Below are positions 1 through 10,439 of a stretch of 33,943 nucleotides of DNA, one piece after another. Source of the stretch: Gnomoniopsis sp. IMI 355080 (lineage: Eukaryota > Ascomycota > Sordariomycetes > Diaporthales > Gnomoniaceae); NCBI GenBank assembly GCA_027946555.1, contig JAPEVC010000310.1, positions 1 to 33,943 of the forward strand, in the 5' to 3' direction. Within the stretch, counting starts at the first letter, position 1; the number at the start of each line of letters is the position of its first letter. A program made the translations under genes and the position numbers. The notes under the pieces are model-generated. The model made no database searches. It was given only the letters and a program-made list of their open reading frames with translations, and was not told the origin of the DNA.

Positions 1-1286
1 ACCCCTGCCCCCGCATAATGCAAGGAGCAGGGGTCTAAACGCCTCTTCGGCGGCGCGCCTGTGCGGACGAAAAGGTGGAGTTTTTTCCCCGCGCCCCGAC
101 GAAGCCCCTCCTTCTCTCTTCTGCCACCCAGCCGAGGTATTTATTGTAGACGAGCAAGCGGTCTGGCTCTGTACAGCATCAATGACACGCCAAACTTGGC
201 ACTCGCACTCGCTCAATGGATGCTGTTAAGCGAGAGAAGGCATCACCAAAGGGTTTCCCGGCTCGGTTGCTTGACGGCTGCATGAAACCGCGAGATGTCA
301 CCCACAACACAAGTAAAGTGGCCCAAGATATCTCGCCTACTGGCCTTCACTCGTCAGCCCAAACTCGCCTGGTTGCCTCACCGGACAACTAAATCTTCAC
401 CACAAAGGCTTCGTGCCCTGCGAGCACCCTCCGGGCGCCAATGATGGCTTAGCGCCACGCAAGTGCAAGATAGTACCATTGTGGAAAAGCATTCGTAGTA
501 CGGATTTTTACGCTTGCCATGCCGGACCATGAAAGACCCATTCTGCCATTCTAGGTTGGCGTCAGCGCAAATGTGCTGATTACCGGCCATTATACTCTCT
601 TCCTCTTTTCTCTCTGGCAACAGCTCTGAGAATGACTGCTGATCAGAGAGCAACAAAAAGATCTCGGCCACAAGGCGATTCGGTCTTATTCTCGCATTGA
701 CAAACACATCTCACTCCGTCGCTTCTACAGGTTTGGATGTTGTCTTGATCGTGACACGGCAGCTCTACTTAAGTTCCCGGGTGTGTCTCAGATCCGCAGA
801 GCGCTACAGGTCGAAGAGGCGCTGGCAGGATTTAAGCATCAGGAATTCTCGGAGAAGAAGATTCCTCAAAACAGCACTTCTCCGGTGCAAGCGCAGTCTG
901 CTATTTCCAGGGAACTAAACTCCGGCCTATGCGGCAACTTGCAGGGGATGGGTCGGCGGCTCTCAGCCTCATCAAGACGCGGGTGCAAGTGTCAGGTAGG
1001 AGATATCGGATTCGACTCTGGAACCCTTGAGAAGTATCTCTCCGTGATACATCCGAGAGCTTGAACCGACCAAAATTGAATCATGAAAGTTGGATTGGCA
1101 GGCTAGCTGGCTACCTAGGTAGCTGGCTAGGACTACATATAAATAGGGAAGGCCTCATCGCCATCGAATGTCTCGGGATATCGCAATATGTACATCAATC
1201 ATCACTGCTTTCTAATCTCTCCAAGATCTTGCACTACCTTCCTCCCTCAACTGTCCTTTTACATGAGCCGCACACTATAACTCACT
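1..1286. other. non-coding lead-in and NmrA-like gene promoter
   Basis: No open frame here looks like a real protein; those present are short, overlap on both strands and lack recognisable motifs. The first 34 bases carry an 8-bp inverted repeat (1-8 with 27-34), possibly chance. The last 200 bases hold the promoter of the gene starting at 1287: a CTAGC/CCTAGG-rich palindromic block (about 1101-1131) followed by a TATA-like element. Confidence 0.6.
1138..1145 (+). promoter_or_regulatory. TATA-box candidate for the NmrA-like gene
   Basis: The sequence TATAAATA lies about 140 bp upstream of the start codon at 1287, a plausible distance for a fungal core promoter with a short 5' leader. It directly follows the CCTAGG palindrome block. 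Confidence 0.5.
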
Positions 1287-2377
1287 ATGTCTCCAATGTC
1301 CGCCAAAACCCAGGCTGCGGGCTTCATCAACCGGATCAAGAAAGTTGCAATTGTCGGTGTAAGTTACGACAGACCTTCAAGGGCTTTCTGGCCATCTCCT
1401 CGGATCATCTGATTAACACTCAATCCCAGGCTTCGGGCCGCATCGGAAGCTATTTCACCAAGCACTTGCTCGCCACTGGCACGCACGAACTCACAGCTCT
1501 CACGCGTGCTGGCAGCACCTCGGAAATGCCCAATGGCGTCCGCCGCGTTGAGGTTGACTACACTGATGAGGCCACCCTCGTCGACGCCCTAAAAGGCCAG
1601 CAATTTCTCATCATCACCCTCGCCGGTATGGTTAAGGGCAACCCGGAGAAGGCCCTGATCAATGCAGCCGCCAAGGCCGGCGTGCCGTATGTCATGCCCA
1701 ACTCGTACACATGTGACCCTCTCAACGAGGCGTTGGGCGAGCAGCAGCATATCATCGCGCCCTGGCGCGCCGCGAAGGCGGAGATTGAACGACTAGGGGT
1801 TAGCAGTTGGATCGTGCTGGGGTCAGGATTTTGGTATGAGTGGAGCTTGATAGGGCAGGGTGAGCATCGATTCGGTTGTGGGATCAACGGCCGGACAATG
1901 ACTTGCTTTGACGACGGCGAGGAGAAGATCACCACGACTACGTGGGACCAGTGCGGCCGAGCTATGGCGGCGTTGTTGAGCTTGAAGTGGTACCCCGAGG
2001 ATGAGAATGACAACGAGCCGGCGGTGGACAACTGGGCGAACAAAGCTGTGTATATTGCTTCCTTCAGGGTCAGCCAGAAGGACATGTTCGAGAGCGTCAA
2101 GCGGGTCACGGGTACGACGGACAGCGATTGGAAGATTGAGCATGTCAGCAGCGAGAAGAGATATCAACAGGCGTTGGAGAAGATGAACAAGGGCGATCTT
2201 ATAGGGTTCTCAGAACAGCTGTACACGCGCATCTTCTTTCCCACTGGCGAAGGAGATCACACAAAGCTCAACCTCGCCAACAAGGTTCTGGGTTTGCCAG
2301 AAGAGGACATCGATGAGTCTACGAGGGAGGGCATGAGATTGGACAAATTGGGGATGCTTACTATGAAATACGCGTGA
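1287..2377 (+). CDS. NmrA-like / isoflavone-reductase-like NAD(P)-binding protein
   Basis: Two exons, 1287-1358 and 1430-2377, joined across a 71-bp GTAAGT...CAG intron, give a 339-residue protein. The start at 1287 is chosen because the splice completes a Rossmann dinucleotide-binding loop, GASGRIG, at residues 24-30, right after a hydrophobic beta strand (KVAIVG); reading through the intron destroys it. The rest follows the NmrA/atypical short-chain dehydrogenase plan: a second strand ending in LTR (NADP-type), an acidic VDYTD turn, a PYVMPNSY segment, and a C-terminal substrate half. Family members are either NAD(P)H-dependent reductases of aromatic compounds or redox-sensing regulators without catalysis. 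I cannot tell which, and there is no sign it is the nitrogen regulator itself. Probably cytosolic: no signal peptide or membrane segment. It ends 179 bp from the convergent xylanase stop. Confidence 0.86.
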
Positions 2378-2556
2378 AGGACTATGTTGAGTTCACGCGG
2401 CGATACACAGACGATGCATTATTAGTAGCTTGATACAAGGCAGTGCCGAGCTTCCAGTAGAAATAATAGAGTACTTTCAATTCGAGCAGCTACCATTCTC
2501 CCCCTCTTACCTGAGGCTCGATAATGTTGCCCCATCTGACGCGCACGAATTTTCTT

Positions 2557-3293
2557 CTAAGAGCCGCTGATGGTGTAGTTGGCATTACCTGCAGCGCTTC
2601 CCCAGCCTTCCGTTGCCAGAACTTGATAGTCGAACGATCCCAAGTTGAGGCCTGCCGCCTTCCAAGCATCAAAGTGGCACGAGGTGGTGATAGTACCGCT
2701 GCCGGGACGCGAGTCGCGTCTGTTGGAGATGTACTGGTTGAAGGTGGTGGTTCCAGCGATAGATGGCTGGTTGACCTGCTGGTGCTCATAGATATCGTAG
2801 ACAGACCCGTCGCAGGTCACGGTGCCCTTGTTCGTGCCCTGTGCAGAGCCCTTGCCGTCACTGGCATACTCTTGGATATAGTACTCGATGAGTGGGTCGC
2901 GCGTCCAGCCGTAGACACCGGTGAGCACTGTTCCAGCTGTTTGCGTGGTGCCGCCGTTGAAGGTGATCTTCCTGCATGGAAGTTAGTCGCGCTTGTTCCC
3001 CGGGAGCCCGAAGTCTTGTAAGTGGGTATGACTTACCTGGTCGACCCGGTGGTCCACCCCTTGCCGACAACAAAATCTCCCGCGCCGGAGAACGAGACAG
3101 AGTATCCGGTGCTGCCAGGGCTGAAGTTCACATTGCCGGAGGTCTTGTAGTTCTGGTTGTAGTCCTGGCGACGAGCGAGGTTGGTGCCTCCCAGGTGGAA
3201 GTTAGGGAGGTCAGCACTCGCGTCAGCAGCAGGAGCCGCGACAGCCGCAGAGATCGCGGACAAAGCGAGAGTTAGGTTCTTCAAGGAGACCAT
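2557..3293 (-). CDS. secreted endo-1,4-beta-xylanase, glycoside hydrolase family 11
   Basis: Two exons on the minus strand, 3293-3037 and 2971-2557, with a 65-bp GTAAGT...CAG intron; 223 residues, the usual size for a single-domain GH11 enzyme without a carbohydrate-binding module. Residues 1-20 are a signal peptide (hydrophobic core ending in AVAA), followed by a short propeptide ending in the dibasic LARR (residues 39-42), a Kex2-type site. The mature jelly-roll begins near Q43. The nucleophile is Glu115 in PLIEYYI and the acid/base is Glu207 in LATEG; both fit GH11 signatures. Cys139 and Cys184 could form the disulfide seen in some family members. It cleaves internal xylan bonds in plant cell walls outside the cell. 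Its upstream region is shared with the divergent Fta4-like gene, and carries a TATA box and possible Xyr1/CreA-type sites. Confidence 0.96.
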
Positions 3294-4044
3294 GGTGAAC
3301 TAATGAGTGAAGGGCTGTTGAAGTATTGTTGTACGACCCAGGTTGACAGTATGTTAATAGGGGACAAGTAGGCCAGAGGATGGTTCTGGGCTTACTGGAC
3401 ATTTATAACGGTGACCACCCTCGGCACAGTCTAATCGTACAATTTAACTGCTTCATATTTCATTTGGAAAAAACCGTTCGTGGCGACTATAGGAACCCCT
3501 CGATGTAAGCATTTTGGTTGGATATAGACGGCGGCAGAATAGCGCTCCATGTAAGAGGGGGCCATTGAGGCTCCGCGTAAAGACGAGCCTGCCCATGCTA
3601 GGGTCCGCGATTGATTAAAAGTAGATAGATTTTGGATGCTTATTTACACACTATTACCACGGCACTGTCTCTTGGCAAGGGTGCCAGGTTGCTATGCATA
3701 GAGTTGCAATAAACATGTTGCAAATCTATACGGCGGCAGTGGTCCGCTTCAGAATTCCCGTGTCGAGATGTTTGGGTCGGTGGTCTGCTTTGAGACTCAG
3801 GGGTCTGTTGAAATACGAGCTGGCTCGCGATTGCCCCTGACGTCAGACAGACCCCGCTGCGGATCTCCTGGGTCTGTGTCAATTGATACCATGTTGATTG
3901 ATATCAAGTAATTCAACCACATTTGCACAACCACGTCTAATAGCTAATCAATATGGCCTCCTGCTATTCACATGCCTAAACAACGGGATATTTTATCCAT
4001 ATTGCTGACTTCTTACCCAGGCACTCTATTTTCGGAAGTCCAAT
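3294..4044. other. divergent intergenic promoter region, xylanase / Fta4-like gene
   Basis: This 751-bp spacer contains no convincing gene. On the xylanase side (minus strand) there is a TATA element at 3402-3407, a GGCTTA (3389-3394) matching the loose Xyr1/XlnR core GGC(A/T)3, and a CTCCGC (3571-3576) matching the CreA/Cre1 consensus in reverse. Both regulator sites are short and could be chance. On the Fta4 side a short upstream frame starting at 3972 overlaps the main start codon in another frame. Confidence 0.45.
3402..3407 (-). promoter_or_regulatory. TATA box of the xylanase gene
   Basis: Read on the minus strand this is TATAAA, about 110 bp upstream of the xylanase start codon at 3293. 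Inducible secreted-enzyme genes in moulds usually have such an element. Confidence 0.55.
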
Positions 4045-4964
4045 ATGGCCCCCCAAACTCCCAGCATCCTGACACTCAAACAAAACTTCCTCACCGCGCA
4101 GACGCGCCTGTTGTCACAGCCATTGCAACCCAGTCGGGCTTGGCGGCGGTCCAACGAAGCCGCCGACAACGATGAAAACAATCAGCGGCTTTCGGAAAAG
4201 GCCGTCGACGACGCGCTGTTTCGTCTGAATCAGACCCTCCATCAGCATGCCAAGCGCGTCTATCCACCGCAGGCAACGCGTCATATTGTCGAGCAAATTG
4301 ACCAATTATACCTGGCGACTGGGGATCGGCTCGCGGACGGCGATGGCAACGTTGACGATGAAGAGGAGTGGAGGCTCGTTGGAGCTGATTTTGGTGAGTC
4401 AACTCTTCATCGGAAGCACTTGGCTCTTTGCACGAGACAAGTGAGTGAGAAGACTGCGATCCAGAAACGACTAATATCCATCATGCAGTGAAACATGGGG
4501 TCATATCCTCTCTCCCACCAACATGGGAGTCAGAAAGGGAAGCGACAGCTCAGCCCCTGGAGGCGAAGCGCTATGCCGATCTCGTTGAGCGCCTTCAGGG
4601 GCTGTCCGCGAAGAAGGAAGAGGCCGAGGCTCGCGTCAAGCGGCTACGGAAGATGAAGGAACTGTTGGAGCCGTTCAACGTTGGGGACAATGACCATCCC
4701 ATGGTCACTGGTCCTGGCTCAAATTTGCCGGCTGCGAATGGTGTGCAGGAGAACCTCGTCCAACGCGATGGCGAGATGGAGAAGGAGCTCGAGCGTATGC
4801 GGATGTTACTCGTGCGTGTAGGGGACAAGGTCTCCAGGCTCAAAGATCGAGAGGGGGAAGACGATGATTTGTTTGGAGACGAAGATGGGGATGCGATGAT
4901 TGTGGATGATGTGGAGGTTGAGGAGCAGAGGAAGTTAAACGCGTTATTGGAAAGTATGAGATGA
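4045..4964 (+). CDS. FTA4: kinetochore protein Fta4-like (Sim4/CCAN complex subunit)
   Basis: Exons 4045-4393 and 4489-4964 flank a 95-bp GTGAGT...CAG intron and give 274 residues. The N-terminal half begins with a helix-rich SILTLKQNFLTAQTRLLSQ segment and continues with a paired-helix block (LFRLNQTLHQHAKRVYPPQA, RHIVEQIDQLY) that I recognise as the Fta4 family pattern. Residues about 147-177 (LVERLQGL...RLRKMKELLEP) are a coiled coil, a second helix follows near 215-235, and the tail (236-262) is strongly acidic. Fta4 belongs to the inner-kinetochore Sim4 complex that sits on CENP-A chromatin, so a nuclear role in chromosome segregation is inferred. The identification is from motif memory only. 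The start has no in-frame upstream ATG; a short upstream ORF at 3972 might dampen translation. Confidence 0.8.
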
Positions 4965-5808
4965 TGAATTGATGGCTGGACACTGTGTAAAACTCTACCA
5001 TGGTCTGAGCCTGACGAAACTATTGTTTCTTCGCGTCTTCAGTATGCTGCAGACGTGCGGACCGAGCCAGGCATTACAAGAACATGGACACCTTTCTTGC
5101 GTCTTAGGGCTGCAGCATAGCGGGGCGTGGTCTGGTATCTAGAGTTCACAGAGGCCATCGACACTCTCAGCCTGGACGTCCGTAATCCACTCATGGTCTC
5201 GCCCTCGTCTTCTGAACAGAGAGCGCATGGCTGCCTTGTCCATCATGGCTCACCCTTCATTGTATTTCTTCTGCGCCTTGCGAACGAGGCAAGCGACCAG
5301 ACCAACGACATTACCTGAACATCAACCCCGAGGGTACTCTCCTTCGCGAGGCTCCAGATATTGACCAAGAGTTGAGAATGATGATTCGAATCTACTCGCA
5401 GCAATTAGGTGCCGTAGAGTATCTCCGGAAATCCTGAAACCGTTGGAACAGGCAGCAGAGTCAAGGCTCGGAGGGCAAAGTTTCGCCAGTGCTGCTGATA
5501 GAAGCTGCCTTGACGTGTATATACTCAAAAATGGTTCCATGTCCAATCACATTAAACTCTTTACAGTTACAAGGTCTCCTCGCTCTCAAGCAGCAGCAAG
5601 CGGGCATAGTAGAGGCTAAGATGAGCCACGAGCTGAGTACCTAGGTACGCAAAGCTTGAGCAAGGAAAGTCAACCATGGCGTTCACAATCATGACCATCA
5701 TGTGTGTAAGTCTCGAAATTCCGCGCTCGTGAATACTCAAATTGGTGTGCTGAATGAATTCACAGACGCCCTTGGGTTTCTTCACATCTTTTTTTTGGCT
5801 TGAATAAT
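4965..5808. other. intergenic spacer
   Basis: An 844-bp stretch without a supported gene; frames on both strands are short and motif-free. It contains the perfect 12-bp palindrome GTACCTAGGTAC at 5637-5648. A short ATG-started segment at 5676 ends in a good donor (GTAAGT at 5706), but no downstream acceptor continues its frame into the next gene. Confidence 0.5.
5637..5648. repeat. perfect 12-bp palindrome of the dispersed CCTAGG motif
   Basis: GTACCTAGGTAC is its own reverse complement. Related copies lie at 1111-1122, 11061-11070, 11180-11193, 14444-14451, 17901-17910 and about 26961-27010, all outside coding sequence. Confidence 0.7.
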
Positions 5809-6244
5809 ATGTCTACAGGCCAGACTTGGATGAGTCTATGGGAACAGACCATCCTGATGCGTAAGTCTTCGTTTTCAAGACAAACTCGGAAGCCGCTATG
5901 CTATCTGGGTATCCTTTTTCACTTGGCTGACGCGAGGCTTGTAATCAGTTGGGATCTCGGTCGTGATAATAGCAATTTTCCTAGCGGGCGCGTTCAGTAA
6001 AAGCTTTCGACATCCTCTTCGAGCAACCAAGAGAATCCGCGGCGATGACGCTGCATATGCTGTCATGTCAAGTCGAGAAGTCACTGGTATCTCGATATTC
6101 AAGTCACAGAACCTGGAAATACCATCACTTCGCTCAGTTAGAGGCAGTTTTCGTCGATGGCATCAAGAGCAGGGAGCTGCACGCAAGCCTGAGGTTCTTC
6201 ATAATTTTGAAACGGGGGTCCATCTGAAGAAAATTCAACGGTAA
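5809..6244 (+). CDS. possible small single-pass membrane protein, unknown function
   Basis: I do not recognise this gene; it is a tentative model. Exons 5809-5860 and 5949-6244, joined through an 88-bp GTAAGT...CAG intron, keep phase and give 115 residues ending at a TAA. The splice builds one clean transmembrane helix at about residues 17-33 (LGISVVIIAIFLAGAF) out of sequence that is otherwise split between two frames, which is the main argument for it. The helix is followed by a strongly basic stretch (KSFRHPLRATKRIRG), so by the positive-inside rule the C-terminal 80 residues would face the cytosol. That tail is rich in Arg, Ser and Gln and has no motif I know. It lies between the Fta4-like and DsbA-like genes, transcribed in the same direction. 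An extra upstream exon cannot be excluded. Confidence 0.35.
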
Positions 6245-6751
6245 CATAGACGTTGTTTAAGTTGTTAAGATCGCGTTGGAAGGGGACTTTTGTAAATGAG
6301 CGTGTCTGGCTTTAATTCCATGGTTGCGACTTGGGCATGTCTGGCCTCCAGTCATGTATACTTTGGTTTCACTTCAATATTGGAGACTTGCTCGCATCAA
6401 ACGATCGAAAATGGTGTACCGTTACGATTGTTCAGTGAAACAACAAAGTAAAGACTGATACCTAAGTATTGATCACGGCATCTAGGCAGTGTCCGCGGTG
6501 AATTTCAATCTTGGCTTGTAGCACTATGCCCAACCCGAATCTACAGGTAGAACAGCGACACTCATCCGTTCCGGCGTTAATATTTAGGGTGCCGTCCGCC
6601 CGACACGGCAAATGGGAGCCCCATAGTTGTTGCCACCATTCCCCGCAGATCTCAACGTGACTGCTGAAGAGGTGAAGCGCTCGTGCCTACGCATTTTTGT
6701 CAATAAACTTGCTGTCGTTCTTGTTCCAAAACCCAATTGCGAGTGCCCAAA
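6245..6751. other. intergenic spacer upstream of the DsbA-like gene
   Basis: About 500 bp of A/T-leaning sequence with no supported gene. It presumably holds the promoter and leader of the gene starting at 6752; no clear TATA element is visible. Confidence 0.5.
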
Positions 6752-7426
6752 ATGTACGAATCACAGATCACATTCACGCTCGACACTGTCTGTCCCTGGA
6801 CATACCTCGGAAAGAGGCGTCTGGACACGGCGCTCTCCCAGATCCCTGAGGAAGTGAAATCTAAGGTCACTTTTAGCCTGAAAATAGCACCGTATCAGCT
6901 ATACCCCAATTTCGGCCCTCCGCAGGACAAATACGCTTGGTACCGTGACACCAAATTCTTTGGCTCGGAGGAGAAGACCGCCATGTTCGCAGAGCTCATG
7001 GGACAGCGTGGGTCCGAGGCAGGAATCAATTTCAAATTTGGCGGCACCGTGGCAGACACCTTACATGCGCATCGTGTAATTCAGTACTTCCAAGAGGCCG
7101 ATGGGCCGGAAAGGGCAAACCGGCTAGTGAATGCGCTGTATCGCATGTATTTCGAGGAGGAGAAAAGCCCTAGCTCGGTAGACACGCTAGAGGCAGCGTG
7201 CGTTGAGGCTGGAGTGGATGAAAAGGAAGCGAGAAGGGTGGTAGAAGATGAGAGCGAGGGGCTGATGGACGTCAAAATGGTGCTCAGGGAGTCAGCACAG
7301 AATGGAATCGATTCTGTACCACACATCGTGTTTGAGGGCCGGAGGAGAGATCTTACCGTCATCGGGGCGAAGGATGTTGGTGACTACATCAAGGCTATGG
7401 AGACGATCGCAAAGGAGAGCACGTAA
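6752..7426 (+). CDS. DsbA-family (FrnE-type) thioredoxin-fold protein
   Basis: A single exon of 224 residues starting at the first ATG, 6752; the open frame extends 15 bases upstream only through a TTG. Residues 5-20 (QITFTLDTVCPWTYLG) are the beta strand and active-site turn of the DsbA/FrnE/HCCA-isomerase group, then a helical insert and the closing cis-Pro motif SVPHIVFEGRR near residue 190. The active site reads C14-P-W-T17: the usual second cysteine is Thr, so this would be a one-cysteine enzyme. Family roles include glutathione-dependent isomerisation of aromatic-degradation products and polyketide-related steps; the substrate here is unknown. No signal peptide, so probably cytosolic, not a periplasm-like disulfide oxidase. 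It converges on the FluG-type gene with only 88 bp between the stops. Confidence 0.88.
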   Translation: MYESQITFTLDTVCPWTYLGKRRLDTALSQIPEEVKSKVTFSLKIAPYQLYPNFGPPQDKYAWYRDTKFFGSEEKTAMFAELMGQRGSEAGINFKFGGTVADTLHAHRVIQYFQEADGPERANRLVNALYRMYFEEEKSPSSVDTLEAACVEAGVDEKEARRVVEDESEGLMDVKMVLRESAQNGIDSVPHIVFEGRRRDLTVIGAKDVGDYIKAMETIAKEST

Positions 7427-7514
7427 ACCTGAATAATCACCTGGAATCATAGGGATTGAAACTCAATAGCCTATATGGTACAATTTGCTGAGGCTAAGAA
7501 CTATGAAAGTTACC

Positions 7515-10439
7515 TTAGTATCGTGCAATGATCCACTGCTTTCTCTCCTCTTCTTTCAGGGTGCCTAGAAACTTCAACTCGAATTCCTTCACTGCACAAT
7601 ACTTCTCCACGAGTTCTGTGCCCAGTAACTCCGTTAGCTCGCCATCCTCCTTCAGCGCTTGTAGAGCTTCTTCTACGCTGGCAGGAAGCATCTGAGTGAC
7701 GTTGAGCTCCTTGCGGTCGTTGTCTGTCAGAGTGGCTGGGTCGATCTCGCAGTCCGCCCAGATCAGCTTTTCCCTAGCTGTGACTCCATTGACACCAGCG
7801 AGAATGAGCGCTGCCATAGATAGGTACGGGTTCGCCAGGCCATCGAGGCACTTGACCTCCCAATGGCTTGTCTCAATTTTCCGTAACGGTGTCTCCCGGT
7901 TTTGCGTTCCCCAGGTAACCCACCTAGTTGTCGTCAGCTATACGTTAGTGTTTAGATTGGGAAAAAGTACCCACCTGCCGCCTGCCCATGCTCCATCAGC
8001 CAGTCTCTCGTAGCTGACTGGATTGCTATAAGTAAAGGTCGTGATGGCCCTTAGATGCTTCAATATGCCAGCGTAAAATGGTTCGTATACTTCTTTCTTG
8101 TTGCCACCTGGTGACGATATCGACATGTGAGCATGAGCTGCAGTACCACACGCCGTCGCGAACGGCTTAGGATACAGAGTGAATTTGTATCCTGCCGCAG
8201 TCGCCAGGGCTGCTAAAACGTCTCTCGTATGAAGCAAGGTATCCACTGCAGCCACGGGTGGGAGTGGTGGAAGTACCAACTCAAATTGACCAGCCGCACT
8301 CTCGGCGTGGACTTGTTCCACGTAAATCTCCATCGTATCCAAAGCCTTGACCACGTCGGCAAGAAACTTAGGGATTTTCGGGTCCGCGAAGAAGCGCGAA
8401 ACGGACCACGAGTGGCCATCGTTCACGAGTGTTTTGTAGCCGCCATCGTCGGTGCGCTGAAGTAGCAGGAACTCTATCTCGAAGCCGACAAGAAACGACA
8501 AGCCGTTTTGAGCGCCAAGCTCCTGCGCTCCCTGTAACTGTGTTCTGGGACACAGAGAAGCTGGTGAGCCATCCGCTTCTCGGAAGTCGCCATACATGCT
8601 GAAATGGCCTGGTATTGGCCCGGATTTGAGTGATGAAAAATCCGGGTACAACCTGTATTCGCCAGTGGGATAGAAACCAGGTGTTATCAGGTCGTGCTGC
8701 AAGAGGCCGAAAGAGGCTTTCGTAATGCCTATGTCGGTGCGTTTTCCCTCTTCAAGGTTGGTCATCAGCTTTCTGAAAGGCACCATTCTCATGCGAGGCA
8801 TGGCCGTGAGATCTGTCCAGCCTATGCGGACGAAGTCGGGAGCTTGCTTGCCCCTCAAGAACCGAGAGAAAATATCCAAGTCCGATTCTTCCATCTCGGC
8901 TTCGATACTGTCTTCATTGTCGCTTTCCCATTCTGAGAAATCAAGATCGAGGTGATACAATTTGTTGGTGTTACTAAAGAGAATGCTCCTTGCAAGTTCG
9001 ATGGCCGCTTTCCAGCCAAGATGGCCTTTCCGGATGTAATCACACAAGACCTGCGTCCCAATCAGCCACCTCATCATGCAAATCTGAAAATTTGAGGTCC
9101 ACTTACCGTCTCAAGAACTTCTCTTATTTGCAGTATTGCCAAAATATAGGTTTCCGGGAACCAGTGGCCTAAAGGCAGACATTCACTCGTCAGGGTCAAG
9201 AATTGCAGAGCATTCAATAGACATCAACCACTCACCATCGGTGCTCCATAGAATTTTCGACCACGGGCAGAGCTCCAGAATCTGGCGAATAGCATTCTCT
9301 TGTCCATCCTGACTGACAAATGGGAAGATTTCACCAATGTCCTGCCCGATTCTCACTGTCAACATGAGTCGCCAACAACCTTGGAAGATGTAAAGCCATC
9401 ACGGAGACGATGACAGAACGTGGTAGTACTGTACACTATAGCATCAGAAGCTTGAAAGGAGGACCACACTCACAGCGTACACATTTGAATACACGGTGGC
9501 CAGATATCCCAATTCCCGTGTAAAGGGATAACCAGCATGTAGCAGCACAATCGGCACTGTGGGATACGTCCGGATGAACTCCTGTAGGTGAGCTGGCGAC
9601 GACTTTGCTAAGGTGATATCATTATCTCCAAGCCCCGTGTGAAATTGAATAGGCTTCCGTCGTTCCGCCATCTCACTGATGAGCGCTGCAGCGTGATGGA
9701 GCACGAGGTCGTTGAGTCCTGCGTGTTGCAACCGCGCCAGCCCAGCGGAGCCATCATACTCTGACACTAGCTCGATGAAAGATGCTTTTGCGACTGCATA
9801 GTCGGCCACAGCGGGTACGTCCAATCCTGTGCGGTAGCAGATGACACTCTTGAAGCCTACGACCTCGGGATCCGCAATGGCTTCACGAATGGCATCATCG
9901 AATTCCGCGAGAACCCGCGCCATTAGGGCCTCCAGGTCGTCACCGGCCTTGTGCTCGATGGCATGTTTGTGCACTATCCGTCCCGCGATCGTCTCGATCC
10001 TCACGACGCGCTTGCATGGGTTCCGGGTGAATGAATTGTGCCAAGCGTAATCCTCCGCATCGTCCGGGGCATCCAAGCCATCATCGACAAGTATGGAGGC
10101 GATACCGTCCAGACATTCAGAGATCCAGTCCTCGTAATCGTCAATGCGCCTTTGCTCAATAGCAGCCACGACAGCCTCCCACGTCTGCCCACACTCCAGC
10201 ACATGGGCGAGCTGCTTCACGCCACGGATGTGCGAGAGACTGGTGAATGCGGCATGAATGGCGTCTCCAGAGGCTTCCGTGGTGACGGAGAGGAGCGGGT
10301 ACTTGGTGAGCGCCTCGGGCTTTAGCAAAGGATGAGCATGTCCATCGATTACGGGACACTTGCGAATAGCTCGCGATACTTCTGCCAACTGTGACTTGGT
10401 CACGCCTGCTACCGCAGATGGACCGGCTAGGGTAGGCAT
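7515..10439 (-). CDS. fluG-like: FluG-type protein: amidohydrolase fused to glutamine-synthetase-like domain
   Basis: Five minus-strand exons: 10439-9474, 9341-9236, 9168-9107, 9050-7975 and 7923-7515, with introns of 132, 67, 56 and 51 bp; 872 residues, close to Aspergillus FluG. Residues 1 to about 400 are a metal-dependent amidohydrolase of the nodulin/FluG kind: HAH at 34-36, His267 in QFHTG, His301 in LLHAGYP, and Asp357 in WSTDGHW, which only appears after splicing exons 2 and 3. Residues about 435-872 are a type-I glutamine-synthetase-like domain: GFEIEF (567-572), VHAESAAGQFE (625-635), HAH (684-686), NPVSYER and WGTQNRETPLRK. In Aspergillus nidulans FluG is needed to make an extracellular signal that triggers conidiation; many fungi also carry paralogues of unknown substrate, and I cannot tell which this is. 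A ligase joining glutamate to an amine and a hydrolase undoing such a bond is a reasonable inference. It is divergent from the P450. Confidence 0.93.

Noticed and set aside
1..34. 8-bp inverted repeat at the window edge
   Set aside because: Could be chance; the sequence to the left is not available, so it cannot be tied to a mobile element.
378..707. 109-codon minus-strand frame in the lead-in
   Set aside because: No motif, signal or splice support; cysteine and arginine scatter typical of non-coding translation.
1558..2109. 183-codon frame antisense to the NmrA-like gene
   Set aside because: Shadow of a real coding exon; Ser/Pro/Leu-rich with no domain.
5676..5705. Short ATG exon ending in GTAAGT before the small membrane protein
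   Set aside because: No acceptor downstream continues its phase into the 5809 frame.
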